A stretch of DNA of 64,000 nt from Micropterix aruncella (taxonomy: Eukaryota > Arthropoda > Insecta > Lepidoptera > Micropterigidae). Below, one piece after another: positions 36,101 through 49,200 of this stretch. Under the pieces are notes generated by a model. That model worked only from the letters and a program-made list of their open reading frames with translations, did no database searches and was not told the DNA's origin. The position numbers were made by a program, and so were the translations under genes. The stretch is taken from assembly GCA_944548615.1 (NCBI GenBank), contig CALYMY010000052.1, forward strand, positions 213,401 to 277,400. The letters run 5' to 3'. Every line of letters begins with the position of its first letter. Position 1 is the first letter of the stretch.

Positions 36101-39100
36101 GGCTCGGCATCGCCCGGCCCCGCTTGGCCCCGCCCGACGCCGGTACTAAAACTTGTATTTTCGTTGAAAAAAAAAGAACTGTAATAGAGAGAGCTAAAAT
36201 ATTGTGTTTTTTGAAATGTTAATACTATTTTGGTAATATCAAGAGAAGAAAAAACGAAAAAAAAATTGAGTCCTGGCTGGGTATCGAACCCGGGTACCCT
36301 GGTCTGTAAAACAGTGTTTTTGCCCGTCGGCCATTTGGCGTTTTTTCTCTATCGGCAGAGAAGTTCTATATATGTTTTGTCAGATATTTTTCTATATTTC
36401 TGTTGCAACCTTATGAAACCACCGGTAGGATCTGGCATGAAATTGAAATTTTCAAATTTGAGGGTAGGTCATTTCATTTCAGGTCCGGCTCGGCATCGCC
36501 CGGCCCCGCTTGGCCCCGCCCGACGCCGGTACTAAAACTTGTATTTTCGTTGAAAAAAAAAAGAACTGTAATAGAGAGAGCTAAAATATTGTGTTTTTTG
36601 AAATGTTAATACTATTTTGGTAATATCAAGAGAAGAAAAAACGAAAAAAAAATTGAGTCCTGGCTGGGTATCGAACCCGGGTACCCTGGTCTGTAAAACA
36701 GTGTTTTTGCCCGTCGGCCATTTGGCGTTTTTTCTCTATCGGCAGAGAAGTTCTATATATGTTTTGTCAGATATTTTTCTATATTTCTGTTGCTACCTTA
36801 TGAAACCACCGGTAGGATCTAGCATGAAATTTAAATTTTCAAATTTGAGGGTAGGACATTTCATTTCAGGTCAGGCTCGGCATCGCCCGGCCCCGCTTGG
36901 CCCCGCCCGACGCCGGTACTAAAACTTGTATTTTCGATGAAAAAAAAAAGAACTGTAATAGAGAGAGCTAAAATATTGTGTTTTTTGAAATGTTAATACT
37001 ATTTTGGTAATATCAAGAGAAGAAAAAACGAAAAAAAAAATTGAATCCTGGCTGGGTATCGAACCCGGGTACCCTGGTCTGTAAAACAGTGTTTTTGCCC
37101 GTCGGCCATTTGGCGTTTTTTCTCTATCGGCAGAGAAGTGCTATATATGTTTTGTCAGATATTTTTCTTTATTTCTATTGCAACCTTATGAAACCACCGG
37201 TAGGATCTGGCATGAAATTTAAATTTTCAAATTTGAGGGTAGGACATTTCATTTCAGGTCCGGCTCGGCATCGCCCGGCCTTGCTTGGCCCCGCCCGACG
37301 CCGGTACTAAAACGTGTATTTTCGATGAAAAAAAAAGAACTGTAATAGAGAGAGCTAAAATATTGTGTTTTTTGAAATGTTAATACTATTTTGGTAATAT
37401 CAAGAGAAGAAAAAACGAAAAAAAAATTGAATCCTGGCTGGGTATCGAACCCGGGTACCCTGGTCTGTAAAACAGTGTTTTTGCCCGTCGGCCATTTGGC
37501 GTTTTTTCTCTATCGGCAGAGAAGTTCTATATATGTTTTGTCAGATATTTTTCTATATTTCTGTTGCAACCTTATGAAACCACCGGTAGGATCTGGCATG
37601 AAATTGAAATTTTCAAATTTGAGAGTAGGTCATTTCATTTCAGGTCCGGCTCGGCATCGCCCGGCCCCGCTTGGCCCCGCCCGACGCCGGTACTAAAACT
37701 TGTATTTTCGATGAAAAAAAAAGAACTGTAATAGAGAGAGCTAAAATGTTGTGTTTTTTGAAATGTTAATACTATTTTGGTAATATCAAGAGAAGAAAAA
37801 ACGAAAAAAAAATTGAGTCCTCGCTGGGTATCGAACCCGGGTACCCTGGTCTGTAAAACAGTGTTTTTGCCCGTCGGCCATTTGGCGTTTTTTCTCTATT
37901 GGCAGAGAAGTTCTATATATGTTTTGTCAGATATTTTTCTATATTTCTGTTGCAACCTTATGAAACCACCGGTAGGATCTGGCATGAAATTGAAATTTTC
38001 AAATTTGAGGGTAGGTCATTTCATTTCAGGTCCGGCTCGGCATCGCCCGGCCCCGCTTGGCCCCGCCCGACGCCGGTACTAAAACTTGTATTTTCGATGA
38101 AAAAAAAAGAACTGTAATAGAGAGAGCTAAAATATTGTGTTTTTTGAAATGTTAATACTATTTTGGTAATATCAAGAGAACAAAAAACGAAAAAAAAATT
38201 GAGTCCTGGCTGGGTATCGAACCCGGGTACCCTGGTCTGTAAAACAGTGTTTTTGCCCGTCGGCCATTTGGCGTTTTTTCTCTATCGGCAGAGAAGTTCT
38301 ATATATGTTTTGTCAGATATTTTTCTATATTTCTGTTGCAACCTTATGAAACCACCGGTAGGATCTGGCATGAAATTTAAATTTTCAAATTTGAGGGTAG
38401 GACATTTCATTTCAGGTCCGGCTCGGCATCGCCCGGCCCCACTTGGCCCCGCCCGACGCCGGTACTAAAACTTGTATTTTCGATGAAAAAAAAAGAACTG
38501 TAATAGAGAGAGCTAAAATATTGTGTTTTTTGAAATGTTAATACTATTTTGGTAATATCAAGAGAAGAAAAAACGAAAAAAAAATTGAGTCCTGGCTGGG
38601 TATCGAACCCGGGTACCCTGGTCTGTAAAACAGTGTTTTTGCCCGTCGGCCATTTGGCGTTTTTTCTCTATCGGCAGAGAAGTTCTATATATGTTTTGTC
38701 AGATATTTTTCTATATTTCTGTTGCAACCTTATGAAACCACCGGTAGAATCTGGCATGAAATTGAAATTTTCAAATTTGAGGGTAGGTCATTTCATTTCA
38801 GGTCCGGCTCGGCATCGCCCGGCCCCGCTTGGCCCCGCCCGACGCCGGTACTAAAACTTGTATTTTCGATGAAAAAAAAAGAACTGTAATAGAGAGAGCT
38901 AAAATATTGTGTTTTTTGAAATGTTAATACTATTTTGGTAATATCAAGAGAAGAAAAAACGAAAAAAAAATTGAGTCCTGGCTGGGTATCGAACCCGGGT
39001 ACCCTGGTCTGTAAAACAGTGTTTTTGCCCGTCGGCCATTTGGCGTTTTTTCTCTATCGGCAGAGAAGTTCTATATATGTTTTGTCAGATATTTTTCTAT

Positions 39101-42100
39101 ATTTCTGTTGCAACCTTATGAAACCACCGGTAGGATCTGGCATGAAATTTAAATTTTCAAATTTGAGGGTAGGACATTTCATTTCAGGTCCGGCTCGGCA
39201 TCGCTCGGCCCCGCTTGGCCCCGCCCGACGCCGGTACTAAAACTTGTATTTTCGATGAAAAAAAAAGAACTGTAATAGAGAGAGCTAAAATATTGTGTTT
39301 TTTGAAATGTTAATACTATTTTGGTAATATCAAGAGAAGAAAAAACGAAAAAAAAATTGAGTCCTGGCTGGGTATCGAACCCGGGTACCCTGGTCTGTAA
39401 AACAGTGTTTTTGCCCGTCGGCCATTTGGCGTTTTTTCTCTATCGGCAGAGAAGTTCTATATATGTTTTGTCAGATATTTTTCTATATTTCTGTTGCAAC
39501 CTTATGAAACCACCGGTAGGATCTGGCATGAAATTTAAATTTTCAAATTTGAGGGTAGGACATTTCATTTCAGGTCCGGCTCGGCATCGCCCGGCCCCGC
39601 TTGGCCCCGCCCGACGCCGGTACTAAAACTTGTATTTTCGATGAAAAAAAAAGAACTGTAATAGAGAGAGCTAAAATATTGTGTTTTTTGAAATGTTAAT
39701 ACTATTTTGGTAATATCAAGAGAAGAAAAAACGAAAAAAAAAATGAGTCCTGGCTGGGTATCGAACCCGGGTACCCTGGTCTGTAAAACAGTGTTTTTGC
39801 CCGTCGGCCATTTGGCGTTTTTTCTCTATCGGCAGAGAAGTTCTATATATGTTTTGTCAGATATTTTTCTATATTTCTGTTGCAACCTTATGAAACCACC
39901 GGTAGGATCTGGCATGAAATTTAAATTTTCAAATTTGAGGGTAGGACATTTCATTTCAGGTCCGGCTCGGCATCGCCCGGCCCCGCTTGGCCCCGCCCGA
40001 CGCCGGTACTAAAACTTGTATTTTCGATGAAAAAAAAAAGAACTGTAATAGAGAGAGCTAAAATGTTGTGTTTTTTGAAATGTTAATACTATTTTGGTAA
40101 TATCAAGAGAAGAAAAAACGAAAAAAAAATTGAGTCCTCGCTGGGTATCGAACCCGGGTACCCTGGTCTGTAAAACAGTGTTTTTGCCCGTCGGCCATTT
40201 GGCGTTTTTTCTCTATCGGCAGAGAAGTTCTATATATGTTTTGTCAGATATTTTTCTATATTTCTGTTGCAACCTTATGAAACCACCGGTAGGATCTGGC
40301 ATGAAATTTAAATTTTCAAATTTGAGGGTAGGACATTTCATTTCAGGTCCGGCTCGGCATCGCCCGGCCCCACTTGGCCCCGCCCGACGCCGGTACTAAA
40401 ACTTGTATTTTCGATGAAAAAAAAAGAACTGTAATAGAGAGAGCTAAAATATTGTGTTTTTTGAAATGTTAATACTATTTTGGTAATATCAAGAGAAGAA
40501 AAAACAAAAAAAAAATTGAGTCCTGGCTGGGTATCGAACCCGGGTACCCTGGTCTGTAAAACAGTGTTTTTGCCCGTCGGCCATTTGGCGTTTTTTCTCT
40601 ATCGGCAGAGAAGTTCTATATATGTTTTGTCAGATATTTTTCTATATTTCTGTTGCAACCTTATGAAACCACCGGTAGGATCTGGCATGAAATTTAAAAT
40701 TTCAAATTTGAGGGTAGGACATTTCATTTCAGGTCCGGCTCGGCATCGCCCGGCCCCGCTTGGCCCCGCCCGACGCCGGTACTAAAACTTGTATTTTCGA
40801 TGAAAAAAAAAGAACTGTAATAGAGAGAGCTAAAATGTTGTGTTTTTTGAAATGTTAATACTATTTTGGTAATATCAAGAGAAGAAAAAACGAAAAAAAA
40901 ATTGAGTCCTCGCTGGGTATCGAACCCGGGTACCCTGGTCTGTAAAACAGTGTTTTTGCCCGTCGGCCATTTGGCGTTTTTTCTCTATCGGCAGAGAAGT
41001 TCTATATGTTTTGTCAGATATTTTTCTATATTTCTGTTGCAACCTTATGAAACCACCGGTAGGATCTGGCATGAAATTGAAATTTTCAAATTTGAGGGTA
41101 GGTCAGTTCATTTCAGGTCCGGCTCGGCATCGCCCGGCCCCGCTTGGCCCCGCCCGACGCCGGTACTAAAACTTGTATTTTCGATGAAAAAAAAAGAACT
41201 GTAATAGAGAGAGCTAAAATATTGTGTTTTTTGAAATGTTAATACTATTTTGGTAATATCAAGAGAAGAAAAAACGAAAAAAAAATTGAGTCCCGGCTGG
41301 GTATCGAACCCGGGTACCCTGGTCTGTAAAACAGTGTTTTTGCCCGTCGGCCATTTGGCGTTTTTTCTCTATCGGCAGAGAAGTTCTATATATGTTTTGT
41401 CAGATATTTTTCTATATTTCTGTTGCAACCTTATGAAACCACCGGTAGGATCTGGCATGAAATTGAAATTTTCAAATTTGAGAGTTGGTCATTTCATTTC
41501 AGGTCCGGCTCGGCATCGCCCGGCCCCGCTTGGCCCCGCCCGACGCCGGTACTAAAACTTGTATTTTCGATGAAAAAAAAAGAACTGTAATAGAGAGAGC
41601 TAAAATATTGTGTTTTTTGAAATGTTAATACTATTTTGGTAATATCAAGAGAACAAAAAACGAAAAAAAAATTGAGTCCTGGCTGGGTATCGAACCCGGG
41701 TACCCTGGTCTGTAAAACAGTGTTTTTGCCCGTCGGCCATTTGGCGTTTTTTCTCTATCGGCAGAGAAGTTCTATATATGTTTTGTCAGATATTTTTCTA
41801 TATTTCTGTTGCAACCTTATGAAACCACCGGTAGGATCTGGCATGAAATTTAAAATTTCAAATTTGAGGGTAGGACATTTCATTTCAGGTCCGGCTCGGC
41901 ATCGCCCGGCCCCGCTTGGCCCCGCCCGACGCCGGTACTAAAACTTGTATTTTCGATGAAAAAAAAAGAACTGTAATAGAGAGAGCTAAAATATTGTGTT
42001 TTTTGAAATGTTAATACTATTTTGGTAATATCAAGAGAAGAAAAAACGAAAAAAAAAATGAGTCCTGGCTGGGTATCGAACCCGGGTACCCTGGTCTGTA

Positions 42101-45100
42101 AAACAGTGTTTTTGCCCGTCGGCCATTTGGCGTTTTTTCTCTATCGGCAGAGAAGTTCTATATATGTTTTGTCAGATATTTTTCTATATTTCTGTTGCAA
42201 CCTTATGAAACCACCGGTAGGATCTGGCATGAAATTTAAATTTTCAAATTTGAGGGTAGGACATTTCATTTCAGGTCCGGCTCGGCATCGCCCGGCCCCG
42301 CTTGGCCCCGCCCGACGCCGGTACTAAAACTTGTATTTTCGATGAAAAAAAAAAGAACTGTAATAGAGAGAGCTAAAATGTTGTGTTTTTTGAAATGTTA
42401 ATACTATTTTGGTAATATCAAGAGAAGAAAAAACGAAAAAAAAATTGAGTCCTCGCTGGGTATCGAACCCGGGTACCCTGGTCTGTAAAACAGTGTTTTT
42501 GCCCGTCGGCCATTTGGCGTTTTTTCTCTATCGGCAGAGAAGTTCTATATATGTTTTGTCAGATATTTTTCTATATTTCTGTTGCAACCTTATGAAACCA
42601 CCGGTAGGATCTGGCATGAAATTGAAATTTTCAAATTTGAGGGTAGGTCATTTCATTTCAGGTCCGGCTCGGCATCGCCCGGCCCCGCTTGGCCCCGCCC
42701 GACGCCGGTACTAAAACTTGTATTTTCGATGAAAAAATAAAAACTGTAATAGAGAGAGCTAAAATATTGTGTTTTTTGAAATGTTAATACTATTTTGGTA
42801 ATATCAAGAGAAGAAAAAACGAAAAAAAAATTGAGTCCTGGCTGGGTATCGAACCCGGGTACCCTGGTCTGTAAAACAGTGTTTTTGCCCGTCGGCCATT
42901 TGGCGTTTTTTCTCTATCGGCAGAGAAGTTCTATATATGTTTTGTCAGATATTTTTCTATATTTCTGTTGCAACCTTATGAAACCACCGGTAGGATCTGG
43001 CATGAAATTTAAATTTTCAAATTTGAGGGTAGGACATTTCATTTCAGGTCCGGCTCGGCATCGCCCGGCCCCACTTGGCCCCGCCCGACGCCGGTACTAA
43101 AACTTGTATTTTCGATGAAAAAAAAAGAACTGTAATAGAGAGAGCTAAAATATTGTGTTTTTTGAAATGTTAATACTATTTTGGTAATATCAAGAGAAGA
43201 AAAAACAAAAAAAAAATTGAGTCCTGGCTGGGTATCGAACCCGGGTACCCTGGTCTGTAAAACAGTGTTTTTGCCCGTCGGCCATTTGGCGTTTTTTCTC
43301 TATCGGCAGAGAAGTTCTATATATGTTTTGTCAGATATTTTTCTATATTTCTGTTGCAACCTTATGAAACCACCGGTAGGATCTGGCATGAAATTTAAAA
43401 TTTCAAATTTGAGGGTAGGACATTTCATTTCAGGTCCGGCTCGGCATCGCCCGGCCCCGCTTGGCCCCGCCCGACGCCGGTACTAAAACTTGTATTTTCG
43501 ATGAAAAAAAAAGAACTGTAATAGAGAGAGCTAAAATGTTGTGTTTTTTGAAATGTTAATACTATTTTGGTAATATCAAGAGAAGAAAAAACGAAAAAAA
43601 AATTGAGTCCTCGCTGGGTATCGAACCCGGGTACCCTGGTCTGTAAAACAGTGTTTTTGCCCGTCGGCCATTTGGCGTTTTTTCTCTATCGGCAGAGAAG
43701 TTCTATATATGTTTTGTCAGATATTTTTCTATATTTCTGTTGCAACCTTATGAAACCACCGGTAGGATCTGGCATGAAATTGAAATTTTCAAATTTGAGG
43801 GTAGGTCAGTTCATTTCAGGTCCGGCTCGGCATCGCCCGGCCCCGCTTGGCCCCGCCCGACGCCGGTACTAAAACTTGTATTTTCGATGAAAAAAAAAGA
43901 ACTGTAATAGAGAGAGCTAAAATATTGTGTTTTTTGAAATGTTAATACTATTTTGGTAATATCAAGAGAAGAAAAAACGAAAAAAAAATTGAGTCCCGGC
44001 TGGGTATCGAACCCGGGTACCCTGGTCTGTAAAACAGTGTTTTTGCCCGTCGGCCATTTGGCGTTTTTTCTCTATCGGCAGAGAAGTTCTATATATGTTT
44101 TGTCAGATATTTTTCTATATTTCTGTTGCAACCTTATGAAACCACCGGTAGGATCTGGCATGAAATTGAAATTTTCAAATTTGAGGGTAGGTCATTTCAT
44201 TTCAGGTCCGGCTCGGCATCGCCCTGCCCCGCTTGGCCCCGCCCGACGCCGGTACTAAAACTTGTATTTTCGTTGAAAAAAAAAGAACTGTAATAGAGAG
44301 AGCTAAAATATTGTGTTTTTTGAAATGTTAATACTATTTTGGTAATATCAAGAGAAGAAAAAACGAAAAAAAAATTGAGTCCTGGCTGGGTATCGAACCC
44401 GGGTACCCTGGTCTGTAAAACAGTGTTTTTGCCCGTCGGCCATTTGGCGTTTTTTCTCTATCGGCAGAGAAGTTCTATATATGTTTTGTCAGATATTTTT
44501 CTATATTTCTGTTGCAACCTTATGAAACCACCGGTAGGATCTGGCATGAAATTGAAATTTTCAAATTTGAGGGTAGGTCATTTCATTTCAGGTCCGGCTC
44601 GGCATCGCCGGCCCCGCTTGGCCCCGCCCGACGCCGGTACTAAAACTTGTATTTTCGATGAAAAAAAAAGAACTGTAATAGAGAGAGCTAAAATATTGTG
44701 TTTTTTGAAATGTTAATACTATTTTGGTAATATCAAGAGAAGAAAAAACGAAAAAAAAATTGAGTCCTGGCTGGGTATCGAACCCGGGTACCCTGGTCTG
44801 TAAAACAGTGTTTTTGCCCGTCGGCCATTTGGCGTTTTTTCTCTATCGGCAGAGAAGTTCTATATATGTTTTGTCAGATATTTTTCTATATTTCTGTTGC
44901 AACCTTATGAAACCACCGGTAGGATCTGGCATGAAATTGAAATTTTCAAATTTGAGGGTAGGTCATTTCATTTCAGGTCCGGCTCGGCATCGCCCGGCCC
45001 CGCTTGGCCCCGCCCGACGCCGGTACTAAAACTTGTATTTTCGTTGAAAAAAAAAGAACTGTAATAGAGAGAGCTAAAATATTGTGTTTTTTGAAATGTT

Positions 45101-46267
45101 AATACTATTTTGGTAATATCAAGAGAAGAAAAAACGAAAAAAAAATTGAGTCCTGGCTGGGTATCGAACCCGGGTACCCTGGTCTGTAAAACAGTGTTTT
45201 TGCCCGTCGGCCATTTGGCGTTTTTTCTCTATCGGCAGAGAAGTTCTATATATGTTTTGTCAGATATTTTTCTATATTTCTGTTGCAACCTTATGAAACC
45301 ACCGGTAGGATCTGGCATGAAATTGAAATTTTCAAATTTGAGGGTAGGTCATTTCATTTCAGGTCCGGCTCGGCATCGCCCGGCCCCGCTTGGCCCCGCC
45401 CGACGCCGGTACTAAAACTTGTATTTTCGATGAAAAAAAAAGAACTGTAATAGAGAGAGCTAAAATATTGTGTTTTTTGAAATGTTAATACTATTTTGGT
45501 AATATCAAGAGAAGAAAAAACGAAAAAAAAATTGAGTCCCGGCTGGGTATCGAACCCGGGTACCCTGGTCTGTAAAACAGTGTTTTTGCCCGTCGGCCAT
45601 TTGGCGTTTTTTCTCTATCGGCAGAGAAGTTCTATATATGTTTTGTCAGATATTTTTCTATATTTCTGTTGCAACCTTATGAAACCACCGGTAGGATCTG
45701 GCATGAAATTGAAATTTTCAAATTTGAGGGTAGGTCATTTCATTTCAGGTCCGGCTCGGCATCGCCCGGCCCCGCTTGGCCCCGCCCGACGCCGGTACTA
45801 AAACTTGTATTTTCGTTGAAAAAAAAAGAACTGTAATAGAGAGAGCTAAAATATTGTGTTTTTTGAAATGTTAATACTATTTTGGTAATATCAAGAGAAG
45901 AAAAAACGAAAAAAAAATTGAGTCCTGGCTGGGTATCGAACCCGGGTACCCTGGTCTGTAAAACAGTGTTTTTGCCCGTCGGCCATTTGGCGTTTTTTCT
46001 CTATCGGCAGAGAAGTTCTATATATGTTTTGTCAGATATTTTTCTATATTTCTGTTGCAACCTTATGAAACCACCGGTAGGATCTGGCATGAAATTGAAA
46101 TTTTCAAATTTGAGGGTAGGTCATTTCATTTCAGGTCCGGCTCGGCATCGCCCGGCCCCGCTTGGCCCCGCCCGACGCCGGTACTAAAACTTGTATTTTC
46201 GATGAAAAAAAAAGAACTGTAATAGAGAGAGCTAAAATATTGTGTTTTTTGAAATGTTAATACTATT
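33144..46267. repeat. 34-unit higher-order repeat, second long copy (13124 bp)
   Basis: Unit starts: 33144, 33530, 33916, 34302, 34688, 35072, 35458, 35844, 36230, 36617, 37004, 37391, 37777, 38163, 38549, 38935, 39321, 39707, 40094, 40480, 40866, 41250, 41636, 42022, 42409, 42795, 43181, 43567, 43953, 44339, 44724, 45110, 45496, 45882. It follows the 35-unit block type for type except that units 20406 and 20792 are replaced by one hybrid (40094). It is 387 bp shorter: one unit plus a one-base difference in unit 34688, which has lost a T near 34800. Even the rare AT loss (40866), AGAGTTGG (41250), CCCTGCCCC (43953) and CGCCGG (44339) variants are shared. Confidence 0.88.
40094..40479. repeat. 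Chimeric unit from a clean one-unit deletion (types of 20406 and 20792)
   Basis: It begins with the CCTCGCTGG mark of unit 20406 and changes to the TTTAAATTT, GGACAT and CCCCACTT marks of unit 20792. All neighbours on both sides keep their order, and the shift to the first long copy falls from 19688 to 19302 bp across it, which is exactly one unit. The exchange point lies between about 40139 and 40307. This is the clearest recombination junction in the window. Confidence 0.85.
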
Positions 46268-49200
46268 TTGGTAATATCAAGAGAAGAAAAAACGAAAAAA
46301 AAATTGAGTCCCGGCTGGGTATCGAACCCGGGTACCCTGGTCTGTAAAACAGTGTTTTTGCCCGTCGGCCATTTGGCGTTTTTTCTCTATCGGCAGAGAA
46401 GTTCTATATATGTTTTGTCAGATATTTTTCTATATTTCTGTTGCAACCTTATGAAACCACCGGTAGGATCTGGCATGAAATTGAAATTTTCAAATTTGAG
46501 GGTAGGTCATTTCATTTCAGGTCCGGCTCGGCATCGCCCGGCCCCGCTTGGCCCCGCCGACGCCGGTACTAAAACTTGTATTTTCGTTGAAAAAAAAAGA
46601 ACTGTAATAGAGAGAGCTAAAATATTGTGTTTTTTGAAATGTTAATACTATTTTGGTAATATCAAGAGAAGAAAAAACGAAAAAAAAAATGAGTCCTGGC
46701 TGGGTATCGAACCCGGGTACCCTGGTCTGTAAAACAGTGTTTTTGCCCGTCGGCCATTTGGCGTTTTTTCTCTATCGGCAGAGAAGTTCTATATATGTTT
46801 TGTCAGATATTTTTCTATATTTCTGTTGCAACCTTATGAAACCACCGGTAGGATCTGGCATGAAATTGAAATTTTCAAATTTGAGGGTAGGTCATTTCAT
46901 TTCAGGTCCGGCTCGGCATCGCCCGGCCCCGCTTGGCCCCGCCCGACGCCGGTACTAAAACTTGTATTTTCGATGAAAAAAAAAGAACTGTAATAGAGAG
47001 AGCTAAAATATTGTGTTTTTTGAAATGTTAATACTATTTTGGTAATATCAAGAGAAGAAAAAACGAAAAAAAAATTGAGTCCCGGCTGGGTATCGAACCC
47101 GGGTACCCTGGTCTGTAAAACAGTGTTTTTGCCCGTCGGCCATTTGGCGTTTTTTCTCTATCGGCAGAGAAGTTCTATATATGTTTTGTCAGATATTTTT
47201 CTATATTTCTGTTGCAACCTTATGAAACCACCGGTAGGATCTGGCATGAAATTGAAATTTTCAAATTTGAGGGTAGGTCATTTCATTTCAGGTCCGGCTC
47301 GGCATCGCCCGGCCCCGCTTGGCCCCGCCCGACGCCGGTACTAAAACTTGTATTTTCGATGAAAAAAAAAGAACTGTAATAGAGAGAGCTAAAATATTGT
47401 GTTTTTTGAAATGTTAATACTATTTTGGTAATATCAAGAGAAGAAAAAACGAAAAAAAAATTGAGTCCTGGCTGGGTATCGAACCCGGGTACCCTGGTCT
47501 GTAAAACAGTGTTTTTGCCCGTCGGCCATTTGGCGTTTTTTCTCTATCGGCAGAGAAGTTCTATATATGTTTTGTCAGATATTTTTCTATATTTCTGTTG
47601 CAACCTTATGAAACCACCGGTAGGATCTGGCATGAAATTTAAATTTTCAAATTTGAGGGTAGGACATTTCATTTCAGGTCCGGCTCGGCATCGCCCGGCC
47701 CCGCTTGGCCCCGCCCGACGCCGGTACTAAAACTTGTATTTTCGATGAAAAAAAAAGAACTGTAATAGAGAGAGCTAAAATATTGTGTTTTTTGAAATGT
47801 TAATACTATTTTGGTAATATCAAGAGAAGAAAAAACGAAAAAAAAATTGAGTCCTGGCTGGGTATCGAACCCGGGTACCCTGGTCTGTAAAACAGTGTTT
47901 TTGCCCGTCGGCCATTTGGCGTTTTTTCTCTATCGGCAGAGAAGTTCTATATATGTTTTGTCAGATATTTTTCTATATTTCTGTTGCAACCTTATGAAAC
48001 CACCGGTAGGATCTGGCATGAAATTTAAATTTTCAAATTTGAGGGTAGGACATTTCATTTCAGGTCCGGCTCGGCATCGCCCGGCCCCGCTTGGCCCCGC
48101 CCGACGCCGGTACTAAAACTTGTATTTTCGATGAAAAAAAAAAGAACTGTAATAGAGAGAGCTAAAATGTTGTGTTTTTTGAAATGTTAATACTATTTTG
48201 GTAATATCAAGAGAAGAAAAAACGAAAAAAAAATTGAGTCCTCGCTGGGTATCGAACCCGGGTACCCTGGTCTGTAAAACAGTGTTTTTGCCCGTCGGCC
48301 ATTTGGCGTTTTTTCTCTATCGGCAGAGAAGTTCTATATATGTTTTGTCAGATATTTTTCTATATTTCTGTTGCAACCTTATGAAACCACCGGTAGGATC
48401 TGGCATGAAATTGAAATTTTCAAATTTGAGGGTAGGTCATTTCATTTCAGGTCCGGCTCGGCATCGCCCGGCCCCGCTTGGCCCCGCCCGACGCCGGTAC
48501 TAAAACTTGTATTTTCGATGAAAAAAAAAGAACTGTAATAGAGAGAGCTAAAATATTGTGTTTTTTGAAATGTTAATACTATTTTGGTAATATCAAGAGA
48601 AGAAAAAACGAAAAAAAAATTGAGTCCTGGCTGGGTATCGAACCCGGGTACCCTGGTCTGTAAAACAGTGTTTTTGCCCGTCGGCCATTTGGCGTTTTTT
48701 CTCTATCGGCAGAGAAGTTCTATATATGTTTTGTCAGATATTTTTCTATATTTCTGTTGCAACCTTATGAAACCACCGGTAGGATCTGGCATGAAATTTA
48801 AATTTTCAAATTTGAGGGTAGGACATTTCATTTCAGGTCCGGCTCGGCATCGCCCGGCCCCACTTGGCCCCGCCCGACGCCGGTACTAAAACTTGTATTT
48901 TCGATGAAAAAAAAAGAACTGTAATAGAGAGAGCTAAAATATTGTGTTTTTTGAAATGTTAATACTATTTTGGTAATATCAAGAGAAGAAAAAACAAAAA
49001 AAAAATTGAGTCCTGGCTGGGTATCGAACCCGGGTACCCTGGTCTGTAAAACAGTGTTTTTGCCCGTCGGCCATTTGGCGTTTTTTCTCTATCGGCAGAG
49101 AAGTTCTATATATGTTTTGTCAGATATTTTTCTATATTTCTGTTGCAACCTTATGAAACCACCGGTAGGATCTGGCATGAAATTTAAAATTTCAAATTTG

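Noticed and set aside
42730..42746. AATAAA polyadenylation signal in unit 42409
   Set aside because: It is created by a single A-to-T change in an A-run in one unit only; there is no gene upstream.
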